From the NCBI RefSeq assembly GCF_002217395.1, contig NZ_MUHD01000027.1, forward strand, positions 62,001 to 126,000: DNA of 64,000 nucleotides, given 5' to 3'. Shown in pieces: positions 55,396-62,667 of the stretch (the first letter of the stretch is position 1; each line of letters begins with the position of its first letter). Source of the stretch: Flavobacterium plurextorum. Lineage in GTDB: Bacteria > Bacteroidota > Bacteroidia > Flavobacteriales > Flavobacteriaceae. Under the pieces are notes generated by a model. That model was not told where the DNA came from. It made no database searches and saw nothing but the letters and a program-made list of their open reading frames with translations. The position numbers were made by a program, and so were the translations under genes.

Positions 55396-55800
55396 TCAAA
55401 TTCGGTAAACGCAGTAAAAAATGTAAAGAGGATTATTCCTTATCGGAATAAATGCAGTAAAAAAATGGTGTGCTTTATTTAGTTGAGGTAAACGAAGCGC
55501 GAGTATTGTTTCAGGAATAGAAAGGGGAAAAGGCAGCTCGGAGAATTTAAAAGCTAAATCTTTAGAAACTTTTTGGTGTGCCTTTTCAGTAATTTTATTC
55601 AGCTGTGTTTTATGTTTACAGCAGTTTTTGCTTTTTGGTAAATTTTTCGCAGCACATTTTGGACATTTTTTTCCTGTATGTGTGCCAGAAAAAAGACTTG
55701 TTTCTTGCTTAACACCTTTACAAAAATGGGTAATAGTGGTAAAGCCTGACGACATTACCAGATAAAAAACCGAAAGAAGTATGAGAAGTGCTTTTTTCAT
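55396..55800 (-). CDS. HYC_CC_PP-family Cys-rich small protein
   Basis: An exported 134-residue protein with a hydrophobic N-terminus (KKALLILLSVFYLVMSSGF). Cysteine motifs are HFCKGV, CPKCAAK and NCCKHK, and a conserved tail reads HHFFTAFIPIRNNPLYIFYCVYRI. This matches the Bacteroidota HYC_CC_PP family, seen near metal efflux genes. The ATG at 55798-55800 is preferred over an upstream in-frame TTG. As first gene of the RND operon it may sense or bind metal ions. Direct evidence of which metal is absent. Confidence 0.75.
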   Translation of the reverse strand: MKKALLILLSVFYLVMSSGFTTITHFCKGVKQETSLFSGTHTGKKCPKCAAKNLPKSKNCCKHKTQLNKITEKAHQKVSKDLAFKFSELPFPLSIPETILALRLPQLNKAHHFFTAFIPIRNNPLYIFYCVYRI

Positions 55801-56215
55801 AATTAACTGCAAAGTTGAACATATTTACAGACAAACAATTGTATAATTTTGGAAGAATTTTGTAAAATTTATGAACTGCATTTACGACCGTTTTTATTCT
55901 GCTGTTTCCCATTTTTCTGGTTTCAAGTTAGAATTTGCAACATCTAATTTTCGATTTTGCTGTCAGATTTTATTAATTTTGAGAATCATGGTTGTGTCTA
56001 TTTAAAGATTAATTTCTTAAAACTGAATTCAGAATTTCGTTTTAGAGATATAAGATTTAGAAACAAGCATATCATTTACGTCATAAGATTTATTTTAAAA
56101 ATAATGAAAGAGCCTTATCTAGAATAGTTAGGGCTTTTTTTATAGAAAAATGATTTACGAATTGTTGAAGTTTTTTTGTAGAACTTATATGCACCTTAAA
56201 TTATAAATCAGAGTT
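55801..56215. other. Intergenic stretch between divergent genes
   Basis: 415 bp with divergent promoters expected at both ends. The only structured element seen is the terminator-like hairpin at 56111-56141, which has no plus-strand gene before it. A TTGTAGAA half-site lies at 56176-56183, 33 bp before the next start codon. It matches the palindrome arms found at 58712 and 61745. Confidence 0.5.
56111..56141 (+). terminator. Orphan terminator-like hairpin
   Basis: The arms AGCCTTATCTA and TAGTTAGGGCT pair with one wobble and one mismatch around a GAA loop, followed by T7. No plus-strand gene precedes it within 6 kb, so it may end a short leader or small RNA, or act as an attenuator for the gene at 56216. 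Confidence 0.5.
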
Positions 56216-57025
56216 ATGAACTTAATTAAAAAGGGTTTTATTCTATTGTTTTGTGTTGCTGCAATGCAAACTTTAAAAGCACAACCTGCGCCGCCGCCGT
56301 ATACAATGGGATTTATTCCAGCATCGATTACAGAGGGAGATTTTGCTTTTCCGATATATGATAAATGGCATTTAAGCGGTCAAGCCGATTTTCAATTGGT
56401 AACGCAAGGTGCTTATACCAACAAGAATCCGTATGAATATACACAGCGTGTTGTAGTAAGACCATGGATTGTATATTCAGGTTTTGAAAACATGAAGTTT
56501 TGGCTTGGTTATGCGCACAATCAAAAGTATGAGGTTGAAGAAGCGGGTAACTATGAAACACTTGAGCAGAGACTTATATTAATGGGGACTTTTTCTCAGA
56601 ATATGCCAAAAGGAACAATCTTTGAACAAGTGCGATTTGAAACGAAATTTTTTGATGACAGAAACGGAGTACATCGTGTAATTCCGCGTTTAAGAGCACG
56701 ATTTGGAGTTAATCACTTCTTACGTCAAACGAAAGAAAAACCGTTGTTTGTTGCGCCAAATATTGGTTACTATGCAGAGCTCATGCTTAAGTTTGCACCA
56801 AAAGATTATGCCAACGAGAATTTTGATATTTTTAGAATGTCAGTTTACTATACAGCAGGGATTTCAAAAAACCTGCATTTTCTAGCGGGTGTTATCGGAC
56901 AGATGCAGCTGCGCACAAACGGAACTCAATTTGATGTTTATTATGGACCTGTTGTATCAATGAAATACAGTATCAGACCCAAAGAAAGAGAAACTTTTGA
57001 CAGTGTTGACGGAGGTGCAGATTAA
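56216..57025 (+). CDS. DUF2490-like outer-membrane beta-barrel protein
   Basis: A 269-residue exported protein with a signal peptide (about 1-22, LKAQ). Alternating aromatic/hydrophobic strands include WHLSGQADFQLVTQGAYTNKNPYEYTQRVVVRPWIVYSG, FWLGYAHNQKYEVEE, YETLEQRLILMGTFSQ and RLRARFGVNHF. The pattern matches DUF2490 barrels found in Bacteroidota. The function is unknown. It is a single gene, convergent with the OmpA-family gene across a terminator. The C-terminal tail (FDSVDGGAD) is short and acidic. Confidence 0.75.
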   Translation: MNLIKKGFILLFCVAAMQTLKAQPAPPPYTMGFIPASITEGDFAFPIYDKWHLSGQADFQLVTQGAYTNKNPYEYTQRVVVRPWIVYSGFENMKFWLGYAHNQKYEVEEAGNYETLEQRLILMGTFSQNMPKGTIFEQVRFETKFFDDRNGVHRVIPRLRARFGVNHFLRQTKEKPLFVAPNIGYYAELMLKFAPKDYANENFDIFRMSVYYTAGISKNLHFLAGVIGQMQLRTNGTQFDVYYGPVVSMKYSIRPKERETFDSVDGGAD

Positions 57026-57075
57026 TTTTACAATTGAAAATATTTAGAACAATTAACCATTTAATTAGGAATAAA

Positions 57076-57116
57076 AAAAAGGGAGAAAAGTCTAATTTGA
57101 CTATTCTCCCTTTTTA
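57076..57116. terminator. Bidirectional terminator
   Basis: AAAAAGGGAGAA and TTCTCCCTTTTT form a 12-bp stem with a 16-nt loop between the convergent DUF2490-like and OmpA-family genes. Confidence 0.85.
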
Positions 57117-57131
57117 ATTTTATGTAGAAAA

Positions 57132-58388
57132 TTATTTTACTCTAAAAGTAACTCTTCTAACTAGTTTTCTAGCTCCGTCAGAATCTTTGTTTACTGAAGT
57201 GTCTTCGCCAGCTCCAATAACATTTAATCTTGAAGGATTAATATTAGCTTTTATCAATGTGTTTTTTACATTGTTTGCTCTTGCAGTTGATAATTTATCA
57301 TTGTGAGCAGATTTACCAATTTCGTCAGCGTGCCCAATAATGTCAACTGAAGCAGTAGGATTGTTTCTCAAATACGTTAAAATAAAATCGATACCTTCTG
57401 TAGAAACATTTGTTGGAGTAGATTTTCCAAAATCAAAATAAGTACAAACGTAGTTGCTGTTGATTAAGTTTTTAACCAATTCATTGTTGTTTAAAATTGG
57501 TGATTTATCAGTGTTGCTTCCGTAAGTTTTTAATAAATAGCTTTCTAATTCGTCAGGAACATTGTTGTTGTTTAGATCGATAGATTTTCCTTTTGTGTTA
57601 ACCATTACACCAGAAATTGTGTTTGGCTCTTCGTCTAAATAATCAGGTACACCGTCTTTGTCTGTATCCAGCATAGAAGTTTCGATGTCAGTAATTCTTT
57701 GTTTCAATTCATCAATTTCAGATCCGTTATCGATTACCCAGTCAGCATGTTTTCCATTTTTACCTAAATAAACTGTTACACCAACAGTTCCGTTAAAAAT
57801 GATTCCTGAAAAACCTCTAGAATTAGAAGGTGTTGCAGCATCAAAAGTTACGTTTTGAGATGCATTAAGAATAGTTGTAAAATCTCCAGTCAAAGCAACT
57901 CTGTTCGATAATTTAATTTGACCAGTAATACCTGCCATGAAGTTACCCATTCTGTCTTTTACAGACGAATTTTCATCTTCTAATTGTGCCAATCCAAAAC
58001 CAGCATGACCAAGTAAACCAATCGTATTAGTCCATGTTTCAAAATTCATGATACGACCTAAGTTAGCTACAGCCTGAATGTCTGCTCTGTAATATTTAGT
58101 ATCAAAATCTACAGAATTATTTTTTCCTGTAAAACTGTTGTAACCAAAATCAGCTTTAAGACCAAATTTGTTATTAAACATATATCTTACTCCTAAATCT
58201 ACTACATAAGGACTTGGTGTAGAAGTGAAATAGTTTGCAGACATAGGTCTTTGTGGTTTATTAACTCCTCCTCCTAATTCAATAGACCATTTATTGAAGT
58301 CATTTTTCGTTGTTTTCTCAGTTTTAGTTTGAGCACTTACAGTTGTTATTGCAGAAGCAAACAAGAAAGTAATTATGAATTTTTTCAT
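57132..58388 (-). CDS. OmpA-family outer-membrane protein with TSP3-type repeat linker
   Basis: An OmpA-type protein of about 418 residues. A signal peptide (MKKFIITFLFASAITTVSAQ) precedes an eight-strand-type N-terminal barrel, with FGLKADFGYNSFTGKNNSVDF and ITGQIKLSNRVALTGDFTTILNA. A calcium-binding thrombospondin-3-like linker follows (DTDKDGVPDYLDEEPNT ... LNNNNVPDEL). The C-terminal peptidoglycan-binding OmpA domain has ASVDIIGHADEIGKSAHNDKLSTARANNVKNTL. The ATG at 58386-58388 gives a proper signal peptide; the reading frame extends further upstream but adds only an unlikely leader. It anchors the outer membrane to the wall. Confidence 0.9.
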   Translation of the reverse strand: MKKFIITFLFASAITTVSAQTKTEKTTKNDFNKWSIELGGGVNKPQRPMSANYFTSTPSPYVVDLGVRYMFNNKFGLKADFGYNSFTGKNNSVDFDTKYYRADIQAVANLGRIMNFETWTNTIGLLGHAGFGLAQLEDENSSVKDRMGNFMAGITGQIKLSNRVALTGDFTTILNASQNVTFDAATPSNSRGFSGIIFNGTVGVTVYLGKNGKHADWVIDNGSEIDELKQRITDIETSMLDTDKDGVPDYLDEEPNTISGVMVNTKGKSIDLNNNNVPDELESYLLKTYGSNTDKSPILNNNELVKNLINSNYVCTYFDFGKSTPTNVSTEGIDFILTYLRNNPTASVDIIGHADEIGKSAHNDKLSTARANNVKNTLIKANINPSRLNVIGAGEDTSVNKDSDGARKLVRRVTFRVK

Positions 58389-59151
58389 TTCCATTAATTT
58401 TTTAAAATTTTCGGCAAAACTAAAAGACAATCTTGGTTCCAAAAAATGGGCAGTAAAAATGGAGCAGGATTTAAGAACAAAATGAGCTCGAAGATGAAAT
58501 TGATTTTAAAAATAAAAAACAGCTATTCAGTTTGTTAGGGTTGATGTTTGAAAAAGATTATTTTTTTTTCAATTTTTTTGTTGAGATGCATTTTTTGAAA
58601 TAACAGAATTATAGGTTCTCTATTTTCTGCAGAAGATTTATAATTGTTTGTTGGGGCTTAACATTTTTTTATCGGTTTTAATGAAAAAGCTATTCATAAA
58701 AATGAGTAGTTTTGTAGAACAAATTCTACAATCACTGTAATAATGTTCTACGTAGAATTTTATTAAATCGAACTACTTTCGCAGTTAGTTTAAAATAAAA
58801 ATTAAATATTTTTTTTAAAAACGAATTAAAATGTGTAACTTGTTAGGAACATATTTTTTCAATTAAAAGACTCCCCAAATCTTTTAAATATTTATTGGCG
58901 ATTATAATTTCTGTTGGTTCTACAAGGCTGTACTTTATTTTTTGTTTAAAGCGGTTTTGATTTAACAGATAAGGACTGTCGTCTCAGAATTAAAATAGGT
59001 AATCCTTGTTTAAGATCTAAAAAATAATAATTATTTAAGTTGTAGTACATCATTCATGATGATATCATAGTAACCTAGTATTAAAACAATTTTATGAGTT
59101 AATGATTTTTTATAACTCATTAATTTTTTTATCATTTTAAAATCTAAAATT
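58389..59151. other. Long intergenic stretch with palindromes
   Basis: 763 bp between the OmpA-family gene and the divergent kinase gene, with no gene I can support. It contains the TTGTAGAA-N4-TTCTACAA palindrome at 58712-58731, the 12-bp palindrome TTCTACGTAGAA at 58746-58757 and a further TTCTACAA half-site at 58918-58925. The length suggests long leaders, distant promoters or an undetected small RNA. Confidence 0.5.
58712..58757. promoter_or_regulatory. Palindromic operator candidate cluster
   Basis: TTGTAGAA-CAAA-TTCTACAA (58712-58731) is a perfect 8-4-8 inverted repeat. TTCTACGTAGAA (58746-58757) follows 14 bp later and uses the same half-site without the gap. An identical 8-4-8 arrangement recurs at 61745-61764. 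Neither has a T-run, so operators are more likely than terminators. Confidence 0.6.
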
Positions 59152-60900
59152 TTGGTTAAAAAGCATTCCTTGAATAATACATTTAGTTTATTAAAACTAA
59201 AATTCAAACATAGAAAAATAATCCACTATACTTTATTGGTATGTATTATTTTGCTGCAGATAATTGCTATTGTTATTTGGAACAATGAGACTTCAAATGA
59301 AACGGTAATGTCAAAAGCATTGAGTTCTATGAACTCTATGAATAAGATTTCAGGCTTTACAAGCAAAATAAATAATTCGTTTTTAAATTCTCAAAAAAGC
59401 TTTACTAATTACACGGCAAATAAGAATAAGGCTTCTTTAGAGCAATATACTGCATCGTTGAATGAAGTAAGTCGTTTGCTTGATAGCTTGAGTTTGTTGA
59501 CAAAAAACAATAAAGAGTTTGAAAATATTCTGCTGGAAAAGAAACATTCTGAAGCGAATATTCAAACCTTAAAATCTGAAATTGATTCTATTATTAGTTT
59601 ACAGCATAATCCTGACAAGGAAGGCGTTTCGAACGTATTTAAACTAAATAAATTTGAATACAAGAAAATTTTAGACAGTATTAAAACAGATACTTATACA
59701 AAAGTTGACAGCGTTTCGAAGAAAGGATTGTTTTCAAGATTAGGTGCGGCATTGGCTGGAAAAACTGATGTACAGAAAGAACAGTTAAATGTTACTGTTA
59801 CAATGAAGTATAAAGATAAAGTAGTGACTGGAAGTATTGAAGATCAGATCGCTAATTTGTTTAATACGACAAATACATACTACGAAGGTCAGTTTAAAAA
59901 TTTGAAAAAACATTTTGAGAATTTAAAAAATCAAGATTCAAAATTGACGGAGCTTAATAATAAACTATTGGCTTTAGAGAGTGAAATAATGCCAGTTTAT
60001 AATAAGTCATTAAACGCCCTTCAGGAGAGTACTCAAAAACAGCTGCAGAATCAATACGATTCGAATAAAATTACTAGAAGTTATACGCTTGCTGTCTTGA
60101 TTGTTTTAATGCTTATAATTTCTATTACCATTTTCTACTTTACTCGAATGGCATTTCAATATGAAAAACGATTGATAGTTGCTCAAAATCAGATTAAAGA
60201 AAGTTTAAATTTCAAAAATAGAATTATGGGAATGATCAGTCATGAAATCAGATCTCCGTTGAGTTTAATTTCTATTTACAGTAAAATGATCAGTTCTTCG
60301 ATAAAAGATGCCGAAATAAAAGAAACTTTTCAATCCATTCAATTTACAACAAACTCGCTGCTTTTGTTAGCGAACCAAATTTTAGAATATTCTAAAGACG
60401 AAAATCGTTTGTTGAAATTAAATAATAAAAACTTTCAGTTAAAAAGTGAAATAAATCAGATTGTTTCGTCAATGGGTTCACTGGTTGAAAGCAAAGGGAA
60501 TAAAATTGCAGTTAAATCAAATTTAGCTGACTATGAAGTTTTTTCTGATGCTGTAAAAATTCATCAGCTATTTTATAACATAATTGGTAACGCTAATAAA
60601 TTTACAAAAGAAGGACTTATTGCAATTGCAATAGATGTTGAAAAGACTGGAGATAAAAAGCTTAATTTAAAAGTAGCGATTCAGGATAATGGAAGCGGAA
60701 TTTCTGAAAATGATTTGAAGAATATTTTTGAACTTTATTATCAAGGAACAGTTTCTGGAAAAGTCAATGATTTAGGAGTTGGTTTAGGGTTGAATCTTTG
60801 TAAAGAAATTGTTGAATTATTTGGCGGGGAAATTAATGTTGAAAGTAAGCAAGGAAATGGAACAAAAGTTAGTTTCAATTTGATTTTAAATTTAGCTTAA
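59152..60900 (+). CDS. Sensor histidine kinase with large periplasmic domain
   Basis: A 582-residue membrane kinase. The first helix is about 25-43 (YTLLVCIILLQIIAIVIW), then a mostly helical periplasmic domain of about 260 residues, and a second helix about 308-328. The HisKA phosphoacceptor is His364 (MISHEIRSPLSLISIY), followed by an HATPase domain with NIIGNANKFTKEG, DNGSGISENDL and GVGLGLNLCKEIVELFGG. No ATG lies upstream of the first helix in frame; the start is therefore TTG (59152) or the adjacent ATT. The response regulator follows after 96 bp. The periplasmic sensor is not recognisable, so the signal is unknown. Confidence 0.88.
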   Translation: MVKKHSLNNTFSLLKLKFKHRKIIHYTLLVCIILLQIIAIVIWNNETSNETVMSKALSSMNSMNKISGFTSKINNSFLNSQKSFTNYTANKNKASLEQYTASLNEVSRLLDSLSLLTKNNKEFENILLEKKHSEANIQTLKSEIDSIISLQHNPDKEGVSNVFKLNKFEYKKILDSIKTDTYTKVDSVSKKGLFSRLGAALAGKTDVQKEQLNVTVTMKYKDKVVTGSIEDQIANLFNTTNTYYEGQFKNLKKHFENLKNQDSKLTELNNKLLALESEIMPVYNKSLNALQESTQKQLQNQYDSNKITRSYTLAVLIVLMLIISITIFYFTRMAFQYEKRLIVAQNQIKESLNFKNRIMGMISHEIRSPLSLISIYSKMISSSIKDAEIKETFQSIQFTTNSLLLLANQILEYSKDENRLLKLNNKNFQLKSEINQIVSSMGSLVESKGNKIAVKSNLADYEVFSDAVKIHQLFYNIIGNANKFTKEGLIAIAIDVEKTGDKKLNLKVAIQDNGSGISENDLKNIFELYYQGTVSGKVNDLGVGLGLNLCKEIVELFGGEINVESKQGNGTKVSFNLILNLA

Positions 60901-60996
60901 AATGCAAATAAAAAGATCGTCGATAGGTGTTGTACATACCGATGGTTGATAAGTAAAGAACCAAATCTACTAAAAATATAATTTATTCAAATACAA

Positions 60997-61641
60997 ATGA
61001 AATCATCAAATAGCTATAGTTTCTTAATTGCCGATGATCATAGTGTGGTTAGACAAGGAGTATCTCTAATTATAAAAGAGCTGTTTTTAAATGCATCAAT
61101 TTATATGGCAGGGAATTTTAAAGATATATTTAGTAAGCTGAATGAAGTTAAGATCGATTTATTGATTTTAGATGTAAACTTTCCGGATGGCAATAGTATA
61201 AATGTATTGTCTGAAATAAAAGCGATTCAGCCAGATATTAAAATCTTAATATTTTCGGCCTATGACGAAAATATTTATGCAATGCGATATTTAAATGCCG
61301 GAGCTTCTGGTTATTTAAATAAGGAAACTTCTGAAGAGGAAATGAAAAATGCCATCGATTCGATGATGCTGTCAGGAAAATATCTTACTCAGAATGTAAA
61401 AGACAGAATTTTGGATTCGTACATTACTAAAAAACCAACAAATCCGCTGGACCTTTTGTCTAATAGAGAAATTGAGGTGGCACAATTATTAATAAAAGGA
61501 TACGGAAATCTCGAAATTTTAGAATTGTTGAACATAAAAAAAACTACAGTAAGTACTTTTAAAAATAGAATTTTTGAAAAGCTGGAGATTGATAATCTAG
61601 CTGATTTAATTCGGTTTTTTCAGTTGTACTATGATGAATAG
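60997..61641 (+). CDS. NarL/FixJ-family response regulator (REC-LuxR)
   Basis: A 214-residue response regulator. The receiver domain (about 5-122) has FLIADDHSVVRQGV, the phosphoacceptor Asp59 in LLILDVNFPDG and SGYLNKETSEEEM. A LuxR-type HTH (about 145-208) reads LLSNREIEVAQLLIKGYGNLEILELLNIKKTTVSTFKNRIFEKL. It pairs with the kinase upstream and is followed by a strong terminator. NarL-type proteins bind inverted repeats, which makes the TTGTAGAA palindromes in the flanking gaps reasonable targets. Confidence 0.92.
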   Translation: MKSSNSYSFLIADDHSVVRQGVSLIIKELFLNASIYMAGNFKDIFSKLNEVKIDLLILDVNFPDGNSINVLSEIKAIQPDIKILIFSAYDENIYAMRYLNAGASGYLNKETSEEEMKNAIDSMMLSGKYLTQNVKDRILDSYITKKPTNPLDLLSNREIEVAQLLIKGYGNLEILELLNIKKTTVSTFKNRIFEKLEIDNLADLIRFFQLYYDE

Positions 61642-61678
61642 CTAAAATTCAATCATTTAGACATTACAGTATATTAAG

Positions 61679-61710
61679 AAAAACAGGAATTTTTAGATTC
61701 CTGTTTTTTT
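61679..61710 (+). terminator. Intrinsic terminator after the response regulator
   Basis: AAAAACAGGAAT and ATTCCTGTTTTT form a 12-bp stem around a 6-nt loop, followed by more T residues. Confidence 0.88.
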
Positions 61711-61744
61711 TTGGATAAAAATTTAGGGTTAAGGACTGTTTTGC

Positions 61745-61764
61745 TTGTAGAAATAATTCTACAA
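61745..61764. promoter_or_regulatory. Second copy of the TTGTAGAA palindrome
   Basis: TTGTAGAA-ATAA-TTCTACAA, a perfect 8-4-8 inverted repeat with arms identical to 58712-58731 but a different spacer. It can be extended by one more pair (C/G). It lies 445 bp before the next gene. Confidence 0.6.
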
Positions 61765-62209
61765 GAGGACGGTCGATATTCTATAAGGTATTGATTTTAT
61801 TGGGAGTATTTTTGTATTGTCAGGAAGAGACAAGAGAATTGGAGAGTAAAATAAAGACAATATTGAGAAGTATTTTTTTAGAATTATTTGCAGCCATTTT
61901 TCTGTTTTTTAGGAATGATTTTTTTTGATGCTGGCAATATTGTTTATGTTTTTTGGAATTTAACATTTAAGTCAATTTTGTTTTTGGAGGACAGCCGTTT
62001 GATCAACATTAAGTTGTTCATTTAATTAAAGAAAATTAGAATTGACGATGTAAGAATTTAGGGGAGAGAGAATGTTTGTGTGATATGAATTGAATGAATT
62101 TCGTTGTGGTAATTGAATTCAAGAAATCTCTCCTTTCAAATTTTTAAAGTGGTGAAGTTTTTTTATGATGTTATAGGAATACGGTTTTTAACTTGATTGA
62201 ATTTTTTTA

Positions 62210-62611
62210 ATGAAAAATTTGATTGTAAAAAATGTAATGATGATGATAAAGAAAAGAGCACTTATATATGGCAATCAAAAATGTTTTTCAAAATTTTTAA
62301 AATGCAAATTTCAAGACGTTTTGATGCTTGATATCTGTAGAGATTTCAGGAGCCTAAATGACGAATTGGATGTTTACGCAGCAATTGTATTTGTTGTTTA
62401 CACAGAAGAAGATTTTCTTGATTTTTTAAGAGTATACGGAAAAGGAATCCCACTGGTTGTTTGTTCCTTCAATAAGCGAATATCCACTATTCTGCTTGAT
62501 TTGGATGATGTTTTCTTACTCGATACTTCAAATGTACGATCACAAATATTAAATCAGTTAAATCTTCATTTTGAAGAAACCATACTTAATACCCAAATGC
62601 CCTACTGTTGA
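62210..62611 (+). CDS. Small receiver-like protein (no phosphoacceptor evident)
   Basis: A 133-residue protein, not confidently recognised. The pattern MIKKRALIYGNQKCFSKFLKCKF ... DVYAAIVFVVYTEEDFLDFLRVYGKGIPLVVCSF alternates strands and helices much like a degenerate receiver domain. Where a receiver would carry the Asp there is VFVVYT, with no Asp. It is 56 bp before a PAS histidine kinase gene on the same strand and could be an auxiliary or inhibitory partner. Start choice is uncertain because several Met codons are clustered at the N-terminus. Confidence 0.55.
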   Translation: MKNLIVKNVMMMIKKRALIYGNQKCFSKFLKCKFQDVLMLDICRDFRSLNDELDVYAAIVFVVYTEEDFLDFLRVYGKGIPLVVCSFNKRISTILLDLDDVFLLDTSNVRSQILNQLNLHFEETILNTQMPYC

Positions 62612-62667
62612 CTAAAAAGAAACTGTAATCAGGTTTTTATTAGTCATAAACTACTAAATACTAGATC

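Larger units (their letters stand above)
61642..62209. other. Long intergenic stretch downstream of the response regulator
   Basis: 568 bp. It contains the terminator at 61679-61710 and the palindrome at 61745-61764. A long-range stem pairs GGAGAGA (near 62063-62069) with TCTCTCC (62127-62133). The rest is AT-rich, with no coding region seen. The long distance to the next gene suggests a leader or an unannotated RNA. Confidence 0.45.

Noticed and set aside
55801..55812. TTG start for the HYC_CC_PP protein
   Set aside because: The ATG at 55798-55800 directly begins a normal hydrophobic leader.
58389..58442. Longer N-terminus for the OmpA-family protein
   Set aside because: It would put 18 residues before a well-formed signal peptide.
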